Shown here piece after piece: positions 1-8,557 of a stretch of DNA of 64,000 bases. The translations under genes were made by a program, and so were the position numbers. Within the stretch, counting starts at the first letter, position 1, and every line of letters starts with the position of its first letter. Below the pieces are notes generated by a model. That model was given only the letters and a program-made list of their open reading frames with translations, made no database searches and was not told where the DNA came from. Origin of the DNA: an uncultured Agrobacterium sp. (GTDB taxonomy: Bacteria; Pseudomonadota; Alphaproteobacteria; Rhizobiales; Rhizobiaceae); the NCBI GenBank assembly GCA_913777615.1, contig CAJYTK010000009.1:124001-188000 (forward strand), given 5' to 3'.

Positions 1-77
1 ACAGTATCGAAACGCGGCAGCCCGTTTTTCCCGTTCCAGTCGGTCAGAGCGGAGTAGTGCGCGATCGTCGATGTCAT
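1..77 (-). CDS. M3-family peptidase (oligopeptidase/Dcp-like), N-terminus only
   Basis: Only the first 25 codons lie in the window; the gene runs off the left edge on the minus strand. The ATG at 77-75 is preceded by a good ribosome binding site, GAGGAC, about 5 nt upstream. The visible peptide holds LTDW followed by GLPRFD. From memory this resembles the start of rhizobial M3 zinc metallopeptidases (peptidyl-dipeptidase Dcp/oligopeptidase A type), which cleave short cytoplasmic peptides. No catalytic residue is visible, so the family call rests on N-terminal similarity alone. It is divergent from the MarR gene at 357. Confidence 0.45.
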   Translation of the reverse strand, partial: MTSTIAHYSALTDWNGKNGLPRFDT

Positions 78-356
78 GGTTTGTCCTCATGCAAATGTGA
101 TTGTCAGCCATATGGGCATGCCCGCTACCAGCTTTCAATATCTGACGCCAAGAACGGCCAGGGCATCGCCGCGAAAACCGGGTTGGATTTTGGAAAAATC
201 AAGAAGTGGAGATTGAAAGCGCATGAGCGCCTGCATCCAAGAGACGCGCACGCACCATGTGCAGCGACGTGGCGATGACTTTCTCCTTTTGTCGGATTGC
301 ATGGAAGACGAGAAATTGTCACAAAGTAGAAGAATTCTAATGAAAAGCACCGATTG

Positions 357-824
357 ATGACATCAAATCCCGAACGAGAGCCGCTGGCCTTTCTGCTGAA
401 CAGCAGCGCCCGTTTTCTCAACAGCGTTTTCGAGCGACGCATCGCAACGGCTGGCCTTGGGCTGACACCGGGCGAAGCCCGCGCGCTGTTGACGGTTGCT
501 GCCATCGACGGCGCCAAGCAGGCCGATATTGCCGCCCGCATCGGTCTCGAACCGATGACGGTCTGCACCTATCTCGACAAGCTGGAATCGCTTGCACTCG
601 TGGAGCGCCGCCCGAACCCGGACGACCGCCGGTCGAAATGCATCTACCTGACCGAAAGCTCGACAGACATGCTGAAATCCGTTCGCGAGGAGGTGGATGG
701 CCTGATGGCGCAGGCGACAGAAGGTTTGGACAGGGAAGATATCGAACGCTTCCATGCGCTGCTGTCTGTCATGCAAAAGAACCTTCACACCGCCGCCATG
801 GACAAGACCCGCGCGGAAAGCTGA
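357..824 (+). CDS. MarR-family transcriptional regulator
   Basis: Encodes a 155-residue protein with the MarR winged-helix layout. A recognition-helix region (KQADIAARIGLEPMTVCTYLDKLE) is followed by the wing, which carries the typical P-D-D-R-R-S-K turn. MarR dimers usually repress a neighbouring gene and are released by small aromatic or oxidant ligands. I chose the ATG at 357 over the TTG directly before it; neither has a strong ribosome binding site. The divergent partner is the peptidase-like gene at the left edge, about 280 nt away, which is the most obvious regulatory target. The gene converges on argG and the two share a bidirectional terminator. The ligand cannot be told from sequence. 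Confidence 0.9.
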   Translation: MTSNPEREPLAFLLNSSARFLNSVFERRIATAGLGLTPGEARALLTVAAIDGAKQADIAARIGLEPMTVCTYLDKLESLALVERRPNPDDRRSKCIYLTESSTDMLKSVREEVDGLMAQATEGLDREDIERFHALLSVMQKNLHTAAMDKTRAES

Positions 825-840
825 CATGAGGGCATGAAAA

Positions 841-862
841 AGCCCCGCCTTTAAGCGGGGCT
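841..862. terminator. Bidirectional Rho-independent terminator between marR-type gene and argG
   Basis: Perfect 8-bp stem AGCCCCGC / GCGGGGCT with a 6-nt loop, flanked by an A run on the left and T on the right. On the minus strand, where argG ends 27 bp away, the stem is followed by five Ts, so it serves argG best. It can also stop the plus-strand regulator transcript. Confidence 0.85.
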
Positions 863-888
863 TTGATAACGCGAGGTTACGCGCAGAC

Positions 889-2112
889 TTACTTGCCGAG
901 ATTACGCTTGGCGAGCGTGCGCAGGCGCAGAGCGTTGAGCTTGATGAACCCTGCCGCATCCTTCTGGTCATAAGCGCCCTGGTCGTCTTCGAAGGTAACG
1001 AGCTTGTCGGAATAGAGCGACTTGGCAGACTCGCGACCTGTGACCATGACGTTGCCCTTGTAGAGCTTCAGCGTCACTTCGCCTTCCACATGCTCCTGGC
1101 TCTTGTCGATCAGGGCCTGCAGCATCTCGCGCTCCGGCGAGAACCAGAAGCCGTAATAGATCAGCTCGGCATAACGTGGCATCAACTCGTCTTTGAGGTG
1201 GGCTGCACCGCGGTCGAGCGTGATGGATTCGATGGCGCGGTGGGCTGCCAGCAGGATCGTGCCGCCGGGGGTTTCGTAGACGCCGCGGCTCTTCATGCCG
1301 ACGAAGCGGTTTTCTACGAGATCGAGACGACCGATGCCATTGTCGCGGCCATAATCGTTCAGCGTCTTGAGAATTGTCGCTGGCGACATTTCAACGCCGT
1401 TGATCGAGCAGGCATCACCCTTGCGGAAACCGACCTTGATGATGGTTGCCTTGTCGGGAGCCGCTTCCGGAGAAATGGTACGCATATGCACGTATTCCGG
1501 GGCTTCCTGTGCAGGGTCTTCCAGAACCTTGCCCTCGGAGGAGGAGTGCAGCAGGTTGGCGTCGACGGAGAACGGTGCCTCACCCTTCTTGTCCTTGGCA
1601 ACCGGGATCTGGTGCTGTTCGGCGAAGTTCAAGAGATCCGTACGGCTCTTGAACGTCCAGTCGCGCCAAGGGGCGATGATCTTGATATCCGGGTTCAGCG
1701 CGTAAGCGGAAAGCTCGAAGCGAACCTGGTCGTTGCCCTTGCCGGTGGCGCCATGGGCAATGGCATCAGCGCCGGTCTTCTTGGCGATTTCGATCAGGTG
1801 CTTGGAAATCAGCGGGCGGGCAATCGAGGTGCCCAGCAGATAGACGCCTTCATAGACGGCATTGGCGCGGAACATCGGGAAGACGAAATCGCGAACGAAT
1901 TCCTCGCGCACATCCTCGATAAAGATTTCCTTGATGCCGAGCATTTCGGCCTTCTTGCGCGCCGGCTCGAGCTCTTCGCCCTGACCGAGATCGGCGGTGA
2001 AGGTGACGACTTCCGCCCCGAGTTCGGTCTGGAGCCACTTCAGGATGATCGAGGTATCGAGACCGCCGGAATAGGCGAGAACGACTTTTTTAACGTCTTT
2101 CGGGAGTGCCAT
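889..2112 (-). CDS. argG: Argininosuccinate synthase
   Basis: 407 residues, the usual length of the family. The enzyme joins citrulline and aspartate with ATP to give argininosuccinate, the penultimate step of arginine synthesis, in the cytoplasm. The N-terminus carries the PP-loop ATP pyrophosphatase signature A-Y-S-G-G-L-D-T-S at about residues 13-21. Further on are the conserved [12 protein letters not shown] segment (citrulline/aspartate site) and APWRDW. The gene is monocistronic here: it converges on the MarR gene, with a shared terminator, and is divergent from the SDR gene at 2372. The ATG at 2112 gives the normal family N-terminus. Confidence 0.98.
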   Translation of the reverse strand: MALPKDVKKVVLAYSGGLDTSIILKWLQTELGAEVVTFTADLGQGEELEPARKKAEMLGIKEIFIEDVREEFVRDFVFPMFRANAVYEGVYLLGTSIARPLISKHLIEIAKKTGADAIAHGATGKGNDQVRFELSAYALNPDIKIIAPWRDWTFKSRTDLLNFAEQHQIPVAKDKKGEAPFSVDANLLHSSSEGKVLEDPAQEAPEYVHMRTISPEAAPDKATIIKVGFRKGDACSINGVEMSPATILKTLNDYGRDNGIGRLDLVENRFVGMKSRGVYETPGGTILLAAHRAIESITLDRGAAHLKDELMPRYAELIYYGFWFSPEREMLQALIDKSQEHVEGEVTLKLYKGNVMVTGRESAKSLYSDKLVTFEDDQGAYDQKDAAGFIKLNALRLRTLAKRNLGK

Positions 2113-2371
2113 TCGTGAAATCCATTTGCATAACCGGCGATCGCTTCAAGCCTCGCCTTTCCTTGGGATTGCGGCACTTTTAGCGAGTTTATCGGTCGGC
2201 GCAAGAGATAATGAAAACGGATCGGACCTGGGAACGCTTTGCTTGCCGGATGACTTGTCACGTGACTGAGACGAGAAAAGCGATAGATTTCATAAGGCGC
2301 GCCAAAAGGCGTCTGGTTGCATGGGATGCCACTGCCGTTTGATAAGGACGGCCCTGGAGAAGGAGAAACCA

Positions 2372-3226
2372 ATGTCGACATTTCACCCCGCATTCCAACA
2401 GGATAATGTTGCCGTCATCACCGGAGCCGCCTCCGGCATAGGTCTTGCAGCGGCAAAACAATGTGCCGGCTTCGGCATGAGCGTCGTGCTGGTCGATCTG
2501 GACGGTGAGAAATTGCGAGCGGCAGAACGTGACATTGCCGCCACGGTTGAGGATGGCGCAGCGAAGATCGTCGCCATCCCGACGGACGTCTCCAAGCTCG
2601 CCGAACTCGAGGCACTCGAACGAGCGGTGATCCAGCGCTTTGGCCGCGTCCATGTGCTGATGAACAATGCCGGCATCCAGCCGGGCAGCGCCCTTTTCGG
2701 CCCCCAGGTCAACTGGGACAGGGTGATCGGCGTCAACCTTATGGGCGTCATCAACGGCACCCGCGTATTCGGCGGGGGCATGGTCGCCCATGGAGAGCCG
2801 GGCCTCATCATAAATACCGGCTCGAAACAGGGCATCACCACGCCGCCCGGCGATCCGGCCTATAACGTATCGAAAGCGGGCGTGAAGGCGTTCACCGAAG
2901 CGCTTCAACATGAGCTGCGCACTTCAAACACCGGCGCGATTTCAGCGCATCTCCTGGTTCCCGGCTTCGTCTTCACCGGTCTTACCGCAGGCGAGCGTAC
3001 GGAAAAGCCGGATGGCGCATGGACGCCGGAGCAGACCGTGGACTTCATGCTCGAGAGCATTGGGCGCGGCGATTTCTACATTCTCTGCCCCGACAACGAG
3101 GTGGATAGAAAGACCGACGAGAAGCGCATTCTTTGGGCTGCCAACGACATTGTCCAGAACAGACCACCGCTGTCGCGCTGGCATGGCGATTATGCCGAGC
3201 ACTTCAAGACGTTTTTGAATAGCTGA
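2372..3226 (+). CDS. SDR-family NAD(P)-dependent oxidoreductase
   Basis: 284 residues if the ATG at 2372 is used; it follows a strong purine-rich ribosome binding site (GGAGAAGGAGAA). The protein has the classical short-chain dehydrogenase signature. The Rossmann glycine motif TGAASGIG is near residue 18, an aspartate ending beta-2 (LVDLDGE) suggests NAD(H) preference, NNAG follows, and the catalytic Y-N-V-S-K sits near residue 170. A serine occurs in NTGSKQG, as expected for the Ser-Tyr-Lys set. Substrate cannot be assigned. It stands alone downstream of the divergent argG promoter region, and the LysE-type exporter follows after about 80 nt in the same direction. Confidence 0.9.
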   Translation: MSTFHPAFQQDNVAVITGAASGIGLAAAKQCAGFGMSVVLVDLDGEKLRAAERDIAATVEDGAAKIVAIPTDVSKLAELEALERAVIQRFGRVHVLMNNAGIQPGSALFGPQVNWDRVIGVNLMGVINGTRVFGGGMVAHGEPGLIINTGSKQGITTPPGDPAYNVSKAGVKAFTEALQHELRTSNTGAISAHLLVPGFVFTGLTAGERTEKPDGAWTPEQTVDFMLESIGRGDFYILCPDNEVDRKTDEKRILWAANDIVQNRPPLSRWHGDYAEHFKTFLNS

Positions 3227-3304
3227 CGCAATACGAAGAGGAATTGGCAGGCTCACGAAACGGCGTTATGAGTATGCAATAACCCCGTTTTGGATGGTAT
3301 CACC

Positions 3305-3952
3305 GTGGACTTCATTCCGAGCCTGCCAACCCTGATTGCCTTTACCGTCGCCATCCTGGTTCTGGCGGTGACGCCCGGTCCGGACATGACGCTCTGGATC
3401 AGCCGCTCCCTGCGCGAGGGACGCAAGGCAGGCTTTATGACGCTCGTGGGCACCAATCTCGGTATCACCGTCCATACGCTGCTGGTCGCCTTTGGCGTGG
3501 CAGCCCTCATCGTCGCTTCACCGACAGCCTTCATGGTGCTGAAGACAGGCGGTGCCGCCTATCTCGTCTGGCTGGCCATCCAGGCCATCCGCCACGGTTC
3601 CAACTTCGTCATGGAGCGCCCGAAGGAACAGAAGGCGGGCGCATCGATGACATCGGCTCTGGTCAACGGTCTATGGGTCAACCTGCTCAACCCGAAAGTC
3701 ATCATCTTCTTCATGACCTTCCTGCCGCAATTCGTCACGGCGACAGATCCGCACGTTACCGGAAAGCTGATCTTCCTCGGTCTCTGGTCGATCATCGTCG
3801 CGCTGCCCATCGGCATCGGAATCGTGGTGGCTGCAGACTCGCTCTCCGACTGGCTGCAGCGCAATCGCAAGGTTTTGCGCGGTCTGGATTACACCATCGC
3901 TGGCGTCTTCTCGCTCTTCGCCGTCAAGATTTTCCTGACGCAGGCGAAGTAA
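3305..3952 (+). CDS. LysE/RhtB-family amino-acid exporter
   Basis: About 215 residues with five to six hydrophobic segments. The family signature appears early: the first membrane helix is followed by V-T-P-G-P-D-M, close to the RhtB/LysE consensus. A central N-P-K-V-I-I-F motif (LLNPKVIIFF) is also typical. Family members export amino acids or their derivatives (homoserine, threonine, lysine) across the inner membrane. I chose GTG at 3305, which starts just before the first helix and has GGATGG upstream; TTG at 3290 is an alternative. The substrate is unknown. Same strand as the SDR gene, so a loose two-gene unit is possible. Confidence 0.88.
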   Translation: MDFIPSLPTLIAFTVAILVLAVTPGPDMTLWISRSLREGRKAGFMTLVGTNLGITVHTLLVAFGVAALIVASPTAFMVLKTGGAAYLVWLAIQAIRHGSNFVMERPKEQKAGASMTSALVNGLWVNLLNPKVIIFFMTFLPQFVTATDPHVTGKLIFLGLWSIIVALPIGIGIVVAADSLSDWLQRNRKVLRGLDYTIAGVFSLFAVKIFLTQAK

Positions 3953-4017
3953 GGCGAGAGCTGTCAAAAGCGTTTCGCGATCTTTCAGATCTGCTCACAA
4001 GCTCTGGATCCTAGTTT

Positions 4018-4072
4018 TATCGCATGTCGGTATCGCAACCGTTGCACATTTTTGCGTAGACCATACTGCCGC
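4018..4072. repeat. Degenerate rhizobial intergenic palindrome
   Basis: The segment has the order GCATGTCGG-TATCGCAA ... GTTGCACA-TTTTTGCG-TAGACCATAC, with TCGCAA and TTTGCG arms facing each other. It resembles, from memory, a palindromic element (GCATGTCG..TATCGCAAAACCG..) scattered between genes in Rhizobiaceae, here decayed. It sits in the convergent gap between the exporter and the DUF3829 gene. I can see no coding content in this gap. Confidence 0.4.
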
Positions 4073-4179
4073 CGCAACTTCGTGGGGTCTGGCTTTTCAA
4101 GACCGTTTATAAGTCATCGTAGTGAATTGATCTCCGCCTCGAGGGCGAGGATGACGGTGAGCTTACAAGTCAGCGCCCA

Positions 4180-5142
4180 TCAGCACCTGTTGCCGTTAAA
4201 TGAACTGATCAGCCAGCTATAGTTCATGTTCAACTGACGGCCATCCGTGTAAACGGGATCTTGGATGGTGTTGACGTAGCGAGGATCAATTTCTACGCTG
4301 TAATCGCCCTTTTCCGCTCTTTGCACGGCTGTGCGTGCGCCAGCTATGAAGGTGTTGATAGCGCTCATCGTCGCGGGACATCCCTTCGCATCGCTGGACC
4401 GAAGTTTCTTGTCCCATGCCACCGACACATCATTCAGGCGGTTAAGGCTGGCTTTCGTATCATCGCGGAGATTGGCGTCACCAGGTGCTGCGAACATGGC
4501 AGTCAGTTTGGAGACTGTGTCCTTCGAAAACAAAATGATCCCTGCTCGATCACGCTCCACACTATCCGGCGCAGCCTCGTCATAGGCTTTGCGCGCCAAA
4601 TCGTGATCGTGCTTCTGCATACTATTGAAGAAGGCCTCCTCTGCCGCCGCTACCTTCTTCAGGGCATCCACAAAGGCTGGATCCTTCTCACGTGCGGTCT
4701 TGCCACCATCTGCGAGATACCCTTTGGATTGCGCATAATTCGCAAGGTCAGTGTTGATCGGCTCGAAACCGGCCAGAGCATCGGCATAAGACTTCGCTGC
4801 AGGATCGATATCTGCAAACGTCGCCTCCTTGACGAACGCCTCATTCAGGGCAGACTTGACCTTGGTAACGTCTATGGGGCTTGCGACGGAGTAATTCTGA
4901 AGCGGTTTGTCGCCAGCCAAGGCACGAGCATATGTCTGAGCGTGGCTTTGCAGAACCTGGTTGAAGCTCACGGCCAGCGAATTGGCTGCCTTGACATAAG
5001 CGTTGTATTTGGAAACCGCCGCCTGGTCTGCCGCTGGGGCGACAACACCCTTATTTTCATTATCCTTGTCGTTGCAACCGGTCAGAAGAATTGCAAAAGC
5101 GGCGGCGAGTGCGGCGAAAAGACTTTTTCTGAAAAACATCAT
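4180..5142 (-). CDS. DUF3829 (YiiG-like) lipoprotein
   Basis: About 320 residues. The start at 5142 (or the next ATG at 5139) follows GGAGAA and gives a clean lipoprotein signal peptide with lipobox L-T-G-C near residue 22, so the mature protein should be lipid-anchored at the cell envelope. The remainder is a mostly helical, soluble domain (KYNAYVKAANSLA..., repeated Y and A/K-rich helices) that I assign to DUF3829, the family of E. coli YiiG, whose function is not known. It lies 161 nt downstream of the ABC importer genes on the same strand. Codon use is somewhat richer in A/T than in the neighbours. Co-transcription with the importer is only inferred. Confidence 0.75.
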   Translation of the reverse strand: MMFFRKSLFAALAAAFAILLTGCNDKDNENKGVVAPAADQAAVSKYNAYVKAANSLAVSFNQVLQSHAQTYARALAGDKPLQNYSVASPIDVTKVKSALNEAFVKEATFADIDPAAKSYADALAGFEPINTDLANYAQSKGYLADGGKTAREKDPAFVDALKKVAAAEEAFFNSMQKHDHDLARKAYDEAAPDSVERDRAGIILFSKDTVSKLTAMFAAPGDANLRDDTKASLNRLNDVSVAWDKKLRSSDAKGCPATMSAINTFIAGARTAVQRAEKGDYSVEIDPRYVNTIQDPVYTDGRQLNMNYSWLISSFNGNRC

Positions 5143-5303
5143 TTCTCCATGACTGTGACATTCGACCTGAAACGAACATGACAGGACATCCAGTCCCTCG
5201 TGAGGGATTGGATGTGGTAGAAATGGTGCAGCGGTCGTGAAGTTCCAGCGTTGTCTTTTTGCCCACTCACTAAGCGTGACAGGAGCGTAGCCCGCCCTGT
5301 GCA

Positions 5304-6098
5304 TCACCCGATGAGCAATTCATCATCATCGAGAGTCTGACCACGGATCTTGCGGAACATCTCGATCAGATCTTCCACCTGGAGACCCTTGCGGCTTTCG
5401 CCGGAAACATCGAGCACGATTTCACCGGCATGCAGCATGATGGTGCGGTCCCCGTAATCCAGCGCCTGGCGCATGGAGTGCGTCACCATGAGCGTGGTAA
5501 GCTTGCGCTCCTCCACCACCTTGCGGGTCAGTTCCATGACGAATTCGGCCATGCCCGGATCGAGCGCTGCGGTATGTTCATCCAGCAGCAGAACATCGGA
5601 TCCGGCAAGCGTTGCCATGACCAGCGAGACCGCCTGGCGCTGGCCACCGGAGAGAAGATCCATGCGGTCCTTCAACCGGTTTTCCAGCCCAAGGCCAAGC
5701 GAGGCGATGCGGTCCTGGAAGAAGGCACGACGGCCGCCGCCAAGCGCCGGAAGCAGACCGCGCACCTTGCCGCGTGCAGCCGCGAGCGCCAGATTTTCCT
5801 CAATGGTCAGCGCACCGCAGCTTCCGGCCAACGGATCCTGAAACACACGCGCCACCTGGCCCGCACGGCTGGCGGTTGGCTTGCGTGTGACGTCCACGCC
5901 GCTGATCGTGACCTTGCCAGCACTCGGCAGCACGTCGCCCGCCAGAACGCCGAGAAGCGTCGACTTGCCAGCACCGTTCGAGCCGATCACGGTGACGAAG
6001 GAGCCGGTTTCAATCGTGAGATTGATCTTCGCCAGCGCCTGCTTTTGCAGCGGCGTTCCCTTGCCGAAGATGACCTGAATATCGGACAGCGAAATCAT
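5304..6098 (-). CDS. ABC importer ATP-binding protein (TrpXYZ-like system)
   Basis: 264 residues, a single ABC domain. Walker A is G-S-N-G-A-G-K-S-T at about residues 38-46, the signature is L-S-G-G-Q-R-Q, and Walker B is VLLLDEHTAALD with the catalytic Glu; the switch His is in MVTHS. Its start overlaps the end of the permease gene by 4 nt (ATGA), indicating translational coupling. With the permease and the PF04392-type binding protein upstream it makes up a complete importer. The related TrpXYZ of streptococci takes up tryptophan, but substrates of the alphaproteobacterial members are not established, so I leave it open. Confidence 0.93.
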   Translation of the reverse strand: MISLSDIQVIFGKGTPLQKQALAKINLTIETGSFVTVIGSNGAGKSTLLGVLAGDVLPSAGKVTISGVDVTRKPTASRAGQVARVFQDPLAGSCGALTIEENLALAAARGKVRGLLPALGGGRRAFFQDRIASLGLGLENRLKDRMDLLSGGQRQAVSLVMATLAGSDVLLLDEHTAALDPGMAEFVMELTRKVVEERKLTTLMVTHSMRQALDYGDRTIMLHAGEIVLDVSGESRKGLQVEDLIEMFRKIRGQTLDDDELLIG

Positions 6099-6976
6099 GA
6101 TGCGGCTCCTCCACGGCGCAGGCGCGGCAGGATGAGGGCGACGGCAACCAGAACGGCGGTAACGAAATTGAGGTCGGAGGCCTTGAGGCCAAGCGCATCA
6201 CTCGACAACGCAAGCTGGATAGCCAGCCGATAGGCAATAGAGCCGAAGACGCAGCCGATCAGCGCGATCAGAATGCCGCGAGAGCCGAACAGCGTTTCGC
6301 CGATGATGACGGCGGCAAGCCCGACAACGATGGTGCCGACACCCGATGTCACATCGGCAAAGCCGTTAGTCTGGGCAAACAGCGCCCCGCCCAGCGCAAC
6401 GAGCGCATTGGAAAGCGCCATGCCGAGATAGATCTGGTTGCCGGTCTTTACCCCTTGAGCGCGGGCCATGCGGGCATTCGCGCCAGTGGCGCGCATGGCA
6501 AGCCCGGCATCGCTTTCCAGAAAGCGCCACACGAGGATGACGGCAACGATAACCAGCAGGCCGACGAAGAGCGGCCGCACCAGATAATCGGATATGCCAA
6601 GACCATAGAAGGGCTCGATGACCGTTTCCTGATTGAGAAGCGCGACATTCGGCTTGCCCATGACGCGCAGATTGACCGAAAACAGCGCAATCATCGTCAG
6701 GATCGAGGCCAGAAGATTGAGGATCTTGAAGCGGACATTCAAAAGTGCTGTGACCATGCCGGCGCCAGCACCGGCAATCATCGCAACGCCTGTCGCAAGC
6801 CATGGATTGAGACCGGCAATGATCAGCACCGCCGCCACGGCAGCGCCGAGCGGAAAAGAACCATCAACGGTCAGATCGGGAAAATCGAGCACGCGAAAGG
6901 CGAGATAAACACCGATCGCGACAAAGGCGAAGACCAGCCCCAGTTCGACGGCACCCCAGAAGGCGATTTGGCTCAC
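6095..6976 (-). CDS. ABC importer permease (BPD_transp_2 class)
   Basis: 293 residues with eight to nine hydrophobic segments, including an early helix LGLVFAFVAIGVYLAFRVL followed by D-F-P-D-L-T-V-D-G-S. This pattern is typical of the permease partner of PF04392 binding proteins. It belongs to the branched-chain amino acid/ribose-type permease superfamily (PF02653). It sits between the binding-protein gene, 166 nt upstream with a hairpin in the gap, and the ATPase gene, which overlaps its stop codon. Inner-membrane channel of the importer; substrate not known. Confidence 0.92.
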   Translation of the reverse strand: MSQIAFWGAVELGLVFAFVAIGVYLAFRVLDFPDLTVDGSFPLGAAVAAVLIIAGLNPWLATGVAMIAGAGAGMVTALLNVRFKILNLLASILTMIALFSVNLRVMGKPNVALLNQETVIEPFYGLGISDYLVRPLFVGLLVIVAVILVWRFLESDAGLAMRATGANARMARAQGVKTGNQIYLGMALSNALVALGGALFAQTNGFADVTSGVGTIVVGLAAVIIGETLFGSRGILIALIGCVFGSIAYRLAIQLALSSDALGLKASDLNFVTAVLVAVALILPRLRRGGAAS

Positions 6977-7027
6977 GACAGAAGTCCTTGGTTTTTCGAC
7001 CGGGCGTTTCGCCGGGCCGATAGAGCA

Positions 7028-7053
7028 AGAGTGCCGCTGAAGCGCGGCACTCT
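7028..7053 (-). promoter_or_regulatory. Stem-loop between binding-protein and permease genes
   Basis: Perfect 10-bp inverted repeat AGAGTGCCGC / GCGGCACTCT with a 6-nt loop, placed about 90 nt after the binding-protein stop and 52 nt before the permease start. On the coding (minus) strand no U-tract follows. It looks more like an mRNA-stabilising or partial-termination hairpin than a full terminator. Such elements commonly keep binding-protein mRNA more abundant than permease mRNA. Confidence 0.65.
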
Positions 7054-7142
7054 CGATTGGAAGTGATGTATCTCAGTGATCCGGCCTTGTGTGGACGAAA
7101 CGACATAAACAATGTCGATCGCGCGAGGCGGACGAGGAGACC

Positions 7143-8096
7143 TTACTCGATCACCTTCGTAGCGCGCTTCACGACGCTCTCAGGGAAGGTCACGCCAATC
7201 TTTTCAGCGGCTTTCTTGTTGAGAACGAGGTCGGTGCCGACAGCTGTAGTTGCCGCAATATCGCCAGGCTTCTCACCCTTCAGGATACGCACAACGACAG
7301 CACCCGTCTGCTTGCCCACATCGAAATAGTTGAAGCCGAGCGCTGCGATAGCGCCACGTGCCACGGAATCCGTATCGGCAGCAAAGAGCGGGATCTTCGC
7401 CTCAGCCGCAACACCGGCAGCCGCCTCGAAGGCGGAAACGATGGTGTTGTCGGTCGGAACGTAGATTACATCCGCCTTGCCGACCAATGCGCGGGTCGCG
7501 CCCTGAACTTCGGAGGACTTGGTGGCGACGGATTCGACAACCGTCAGACCGGCCTTTGCCGCTGCTTCCTTCAACAGAGCGAGCGTCGAGACAGAGTTGG
7601 CCTCGGCCGAGTTGTAGATGTAGCCGATCGTCTTGGCAGACGGCACGATTTCCTTGACCAGAGCCAGATGCTCGTTGACGGGAAGCGCGTCCGAAAGACC
7701 CGTCACGTTGCGGCCGGGCTTTTCCATCGACTTGATAAGCTGCGCGCCGACCGGATCGGAAACCGCGGTGAAAACAACCGGAATGTCGCGCGTTGCGGCA
7801 ACGACGGCCTGCGCCGACGGCGTGGAGATCGGCACGATGACATTTGGAGCGTCGCCGACGAACTGACGAGCGATCTGCGCGGCGGTACCTGGGTTGCCCT
7901 GCGCGGACTGGTAGACGAACTTGAGATTCTCGCCTTCCTTGTAGCCAGCTTCGGCAAGTGCTGCCTTTACGCCATCACGTGCGGCATCGAGGGCCGGATG
8001 TTCGACGATGGCAGTCACAGCGACGGTCACGTCTTGCGCTTTGGCAGGCAGGACGAGAGCCGTGGCGGCGGCAAGAGCCAGAATAAGTGCGCGCAT
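7143..8096 (-). CDS. ABC importer substrate-binding protein (PF04392 family)
   Basis: 317 residues, starting with a Sec signal peptide that ends in A-K-A-Q near residue 20, so the mature protein is periplasmic. The body has the two-lobed binding fold of the ABC_sub_bind family: VAVTAIVEHPALDAARDG near the start, a central VVFTAVSDPVGAQL segment, and a final DLVLNKKAAEKIG stretch. The ATG at 8096 has an excellent ribosome binding site (GGAGG, 8 nt upstream). First gene of the importer operon. The family includes streptococcal TrpX, but no substrate can be read from the sequence. A 14-bp perfect palindrome lies about 90 nt upstream. Confidence 0.92.
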   Translation of the reverse strand: MRALILALAAATALVLPAKAQDVTVAVTAIVEHPALDAARDGVKAALAEAGYKEGENLKFVYQSAQGNPGTAAQIARQFVGDAPNVIVPISTPSAQAVVAATRDIPVVFTAVSDPVGAQLIKSMEKPGRNVTGLSDALPVNEHLALVKEIVPSAKTIGYIYNSAEANSVSTLALLKEAAAKAGLTVVESVATKSSEVQGATRALVGKADVIYVPTDNTIVSAFEAAAGVAAEAKIPLFAADTDSVARGAIAALGFNYFDVGKQTGAVVVRILKGEKPGDIAATTAVGTDLVLNKKAAEKIGVTFPESVVKRATKVIE

Positions 8097-8557
8097 AGGG
8101 TATTCCTCCGATTATTTTGCTTTTCCCGCTCTCTTTAAGAAAGGGTTAAGCCGAAATCAATCGCGCGGGAGAGATCGGAGCGATCAAATATTTGATTGGG
8201 TGGAGGGGTAAGGTTCAATCAAAAGCTGCTGAGGTTTATAAGTCCGTCGAAGAATGGAACGAAACTGCCGATCCTCTACTCGCAAATGCGGTCTATACCG
8301 CGCAACCCTGATACTCCGAGGCCCGAAGCGCACAACCACTTGACGTAAAACAAGTTTTCCGCAGTCGCGATGGAGGTTTGTTCTTGCAATAAGCACTCAA
8401 ACCTCCCGCAAACAGGACGTCTTACGCCTTTGTCGGCATGCACTATCCTGGATAGGTCACCAAAGTCACAGGAATGAGGGTCTTGAGACGGTGGCTGGGA
8501 AATGTCATCGGGATGTTCAGGACACCATCCTGCGCGATTGGTGGCGTCAGCCTTTGA
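8097..8557. other. Non-coding gap with palindromes between importer operon and M48-like gene
   Basis: About 460 nt with no convincing gene on either strand. It contains the perfect palindrome ATCAAATATTTGAT at 8183-8196, upstream of the importer, and a 9-bp inverted repeat GGAGGTTTG / CAAACCTCC at 8372-8380 and 8398-8406 with a 17-nt loop. Divergent promoters for the importer and the M48-like gene must lie here, but I cannot place them with confidence. Confidence 0.6.
8183..8196. promoter_or_regulatory. 14-bp perfect palindrome, candidate operator of the ABC importer
   Basis: ATCAAATATTTGAT is self-complementary over all 14 bases and lies 87-100 bp upstream of the binding-protein start codon. 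Its size and symmetry suit a dimeric repressor or activator site. No regulator gene is adjacent, so its partner is unknown. Confidence 0.4.

Noticed and set aside
8184..8396. 70-codon minus-strand frame in the importer/M48 gap
   Set aside because: No ribosome binding site, no homology that I recognise, and it overlaps the palindrome-bearing upstream region.
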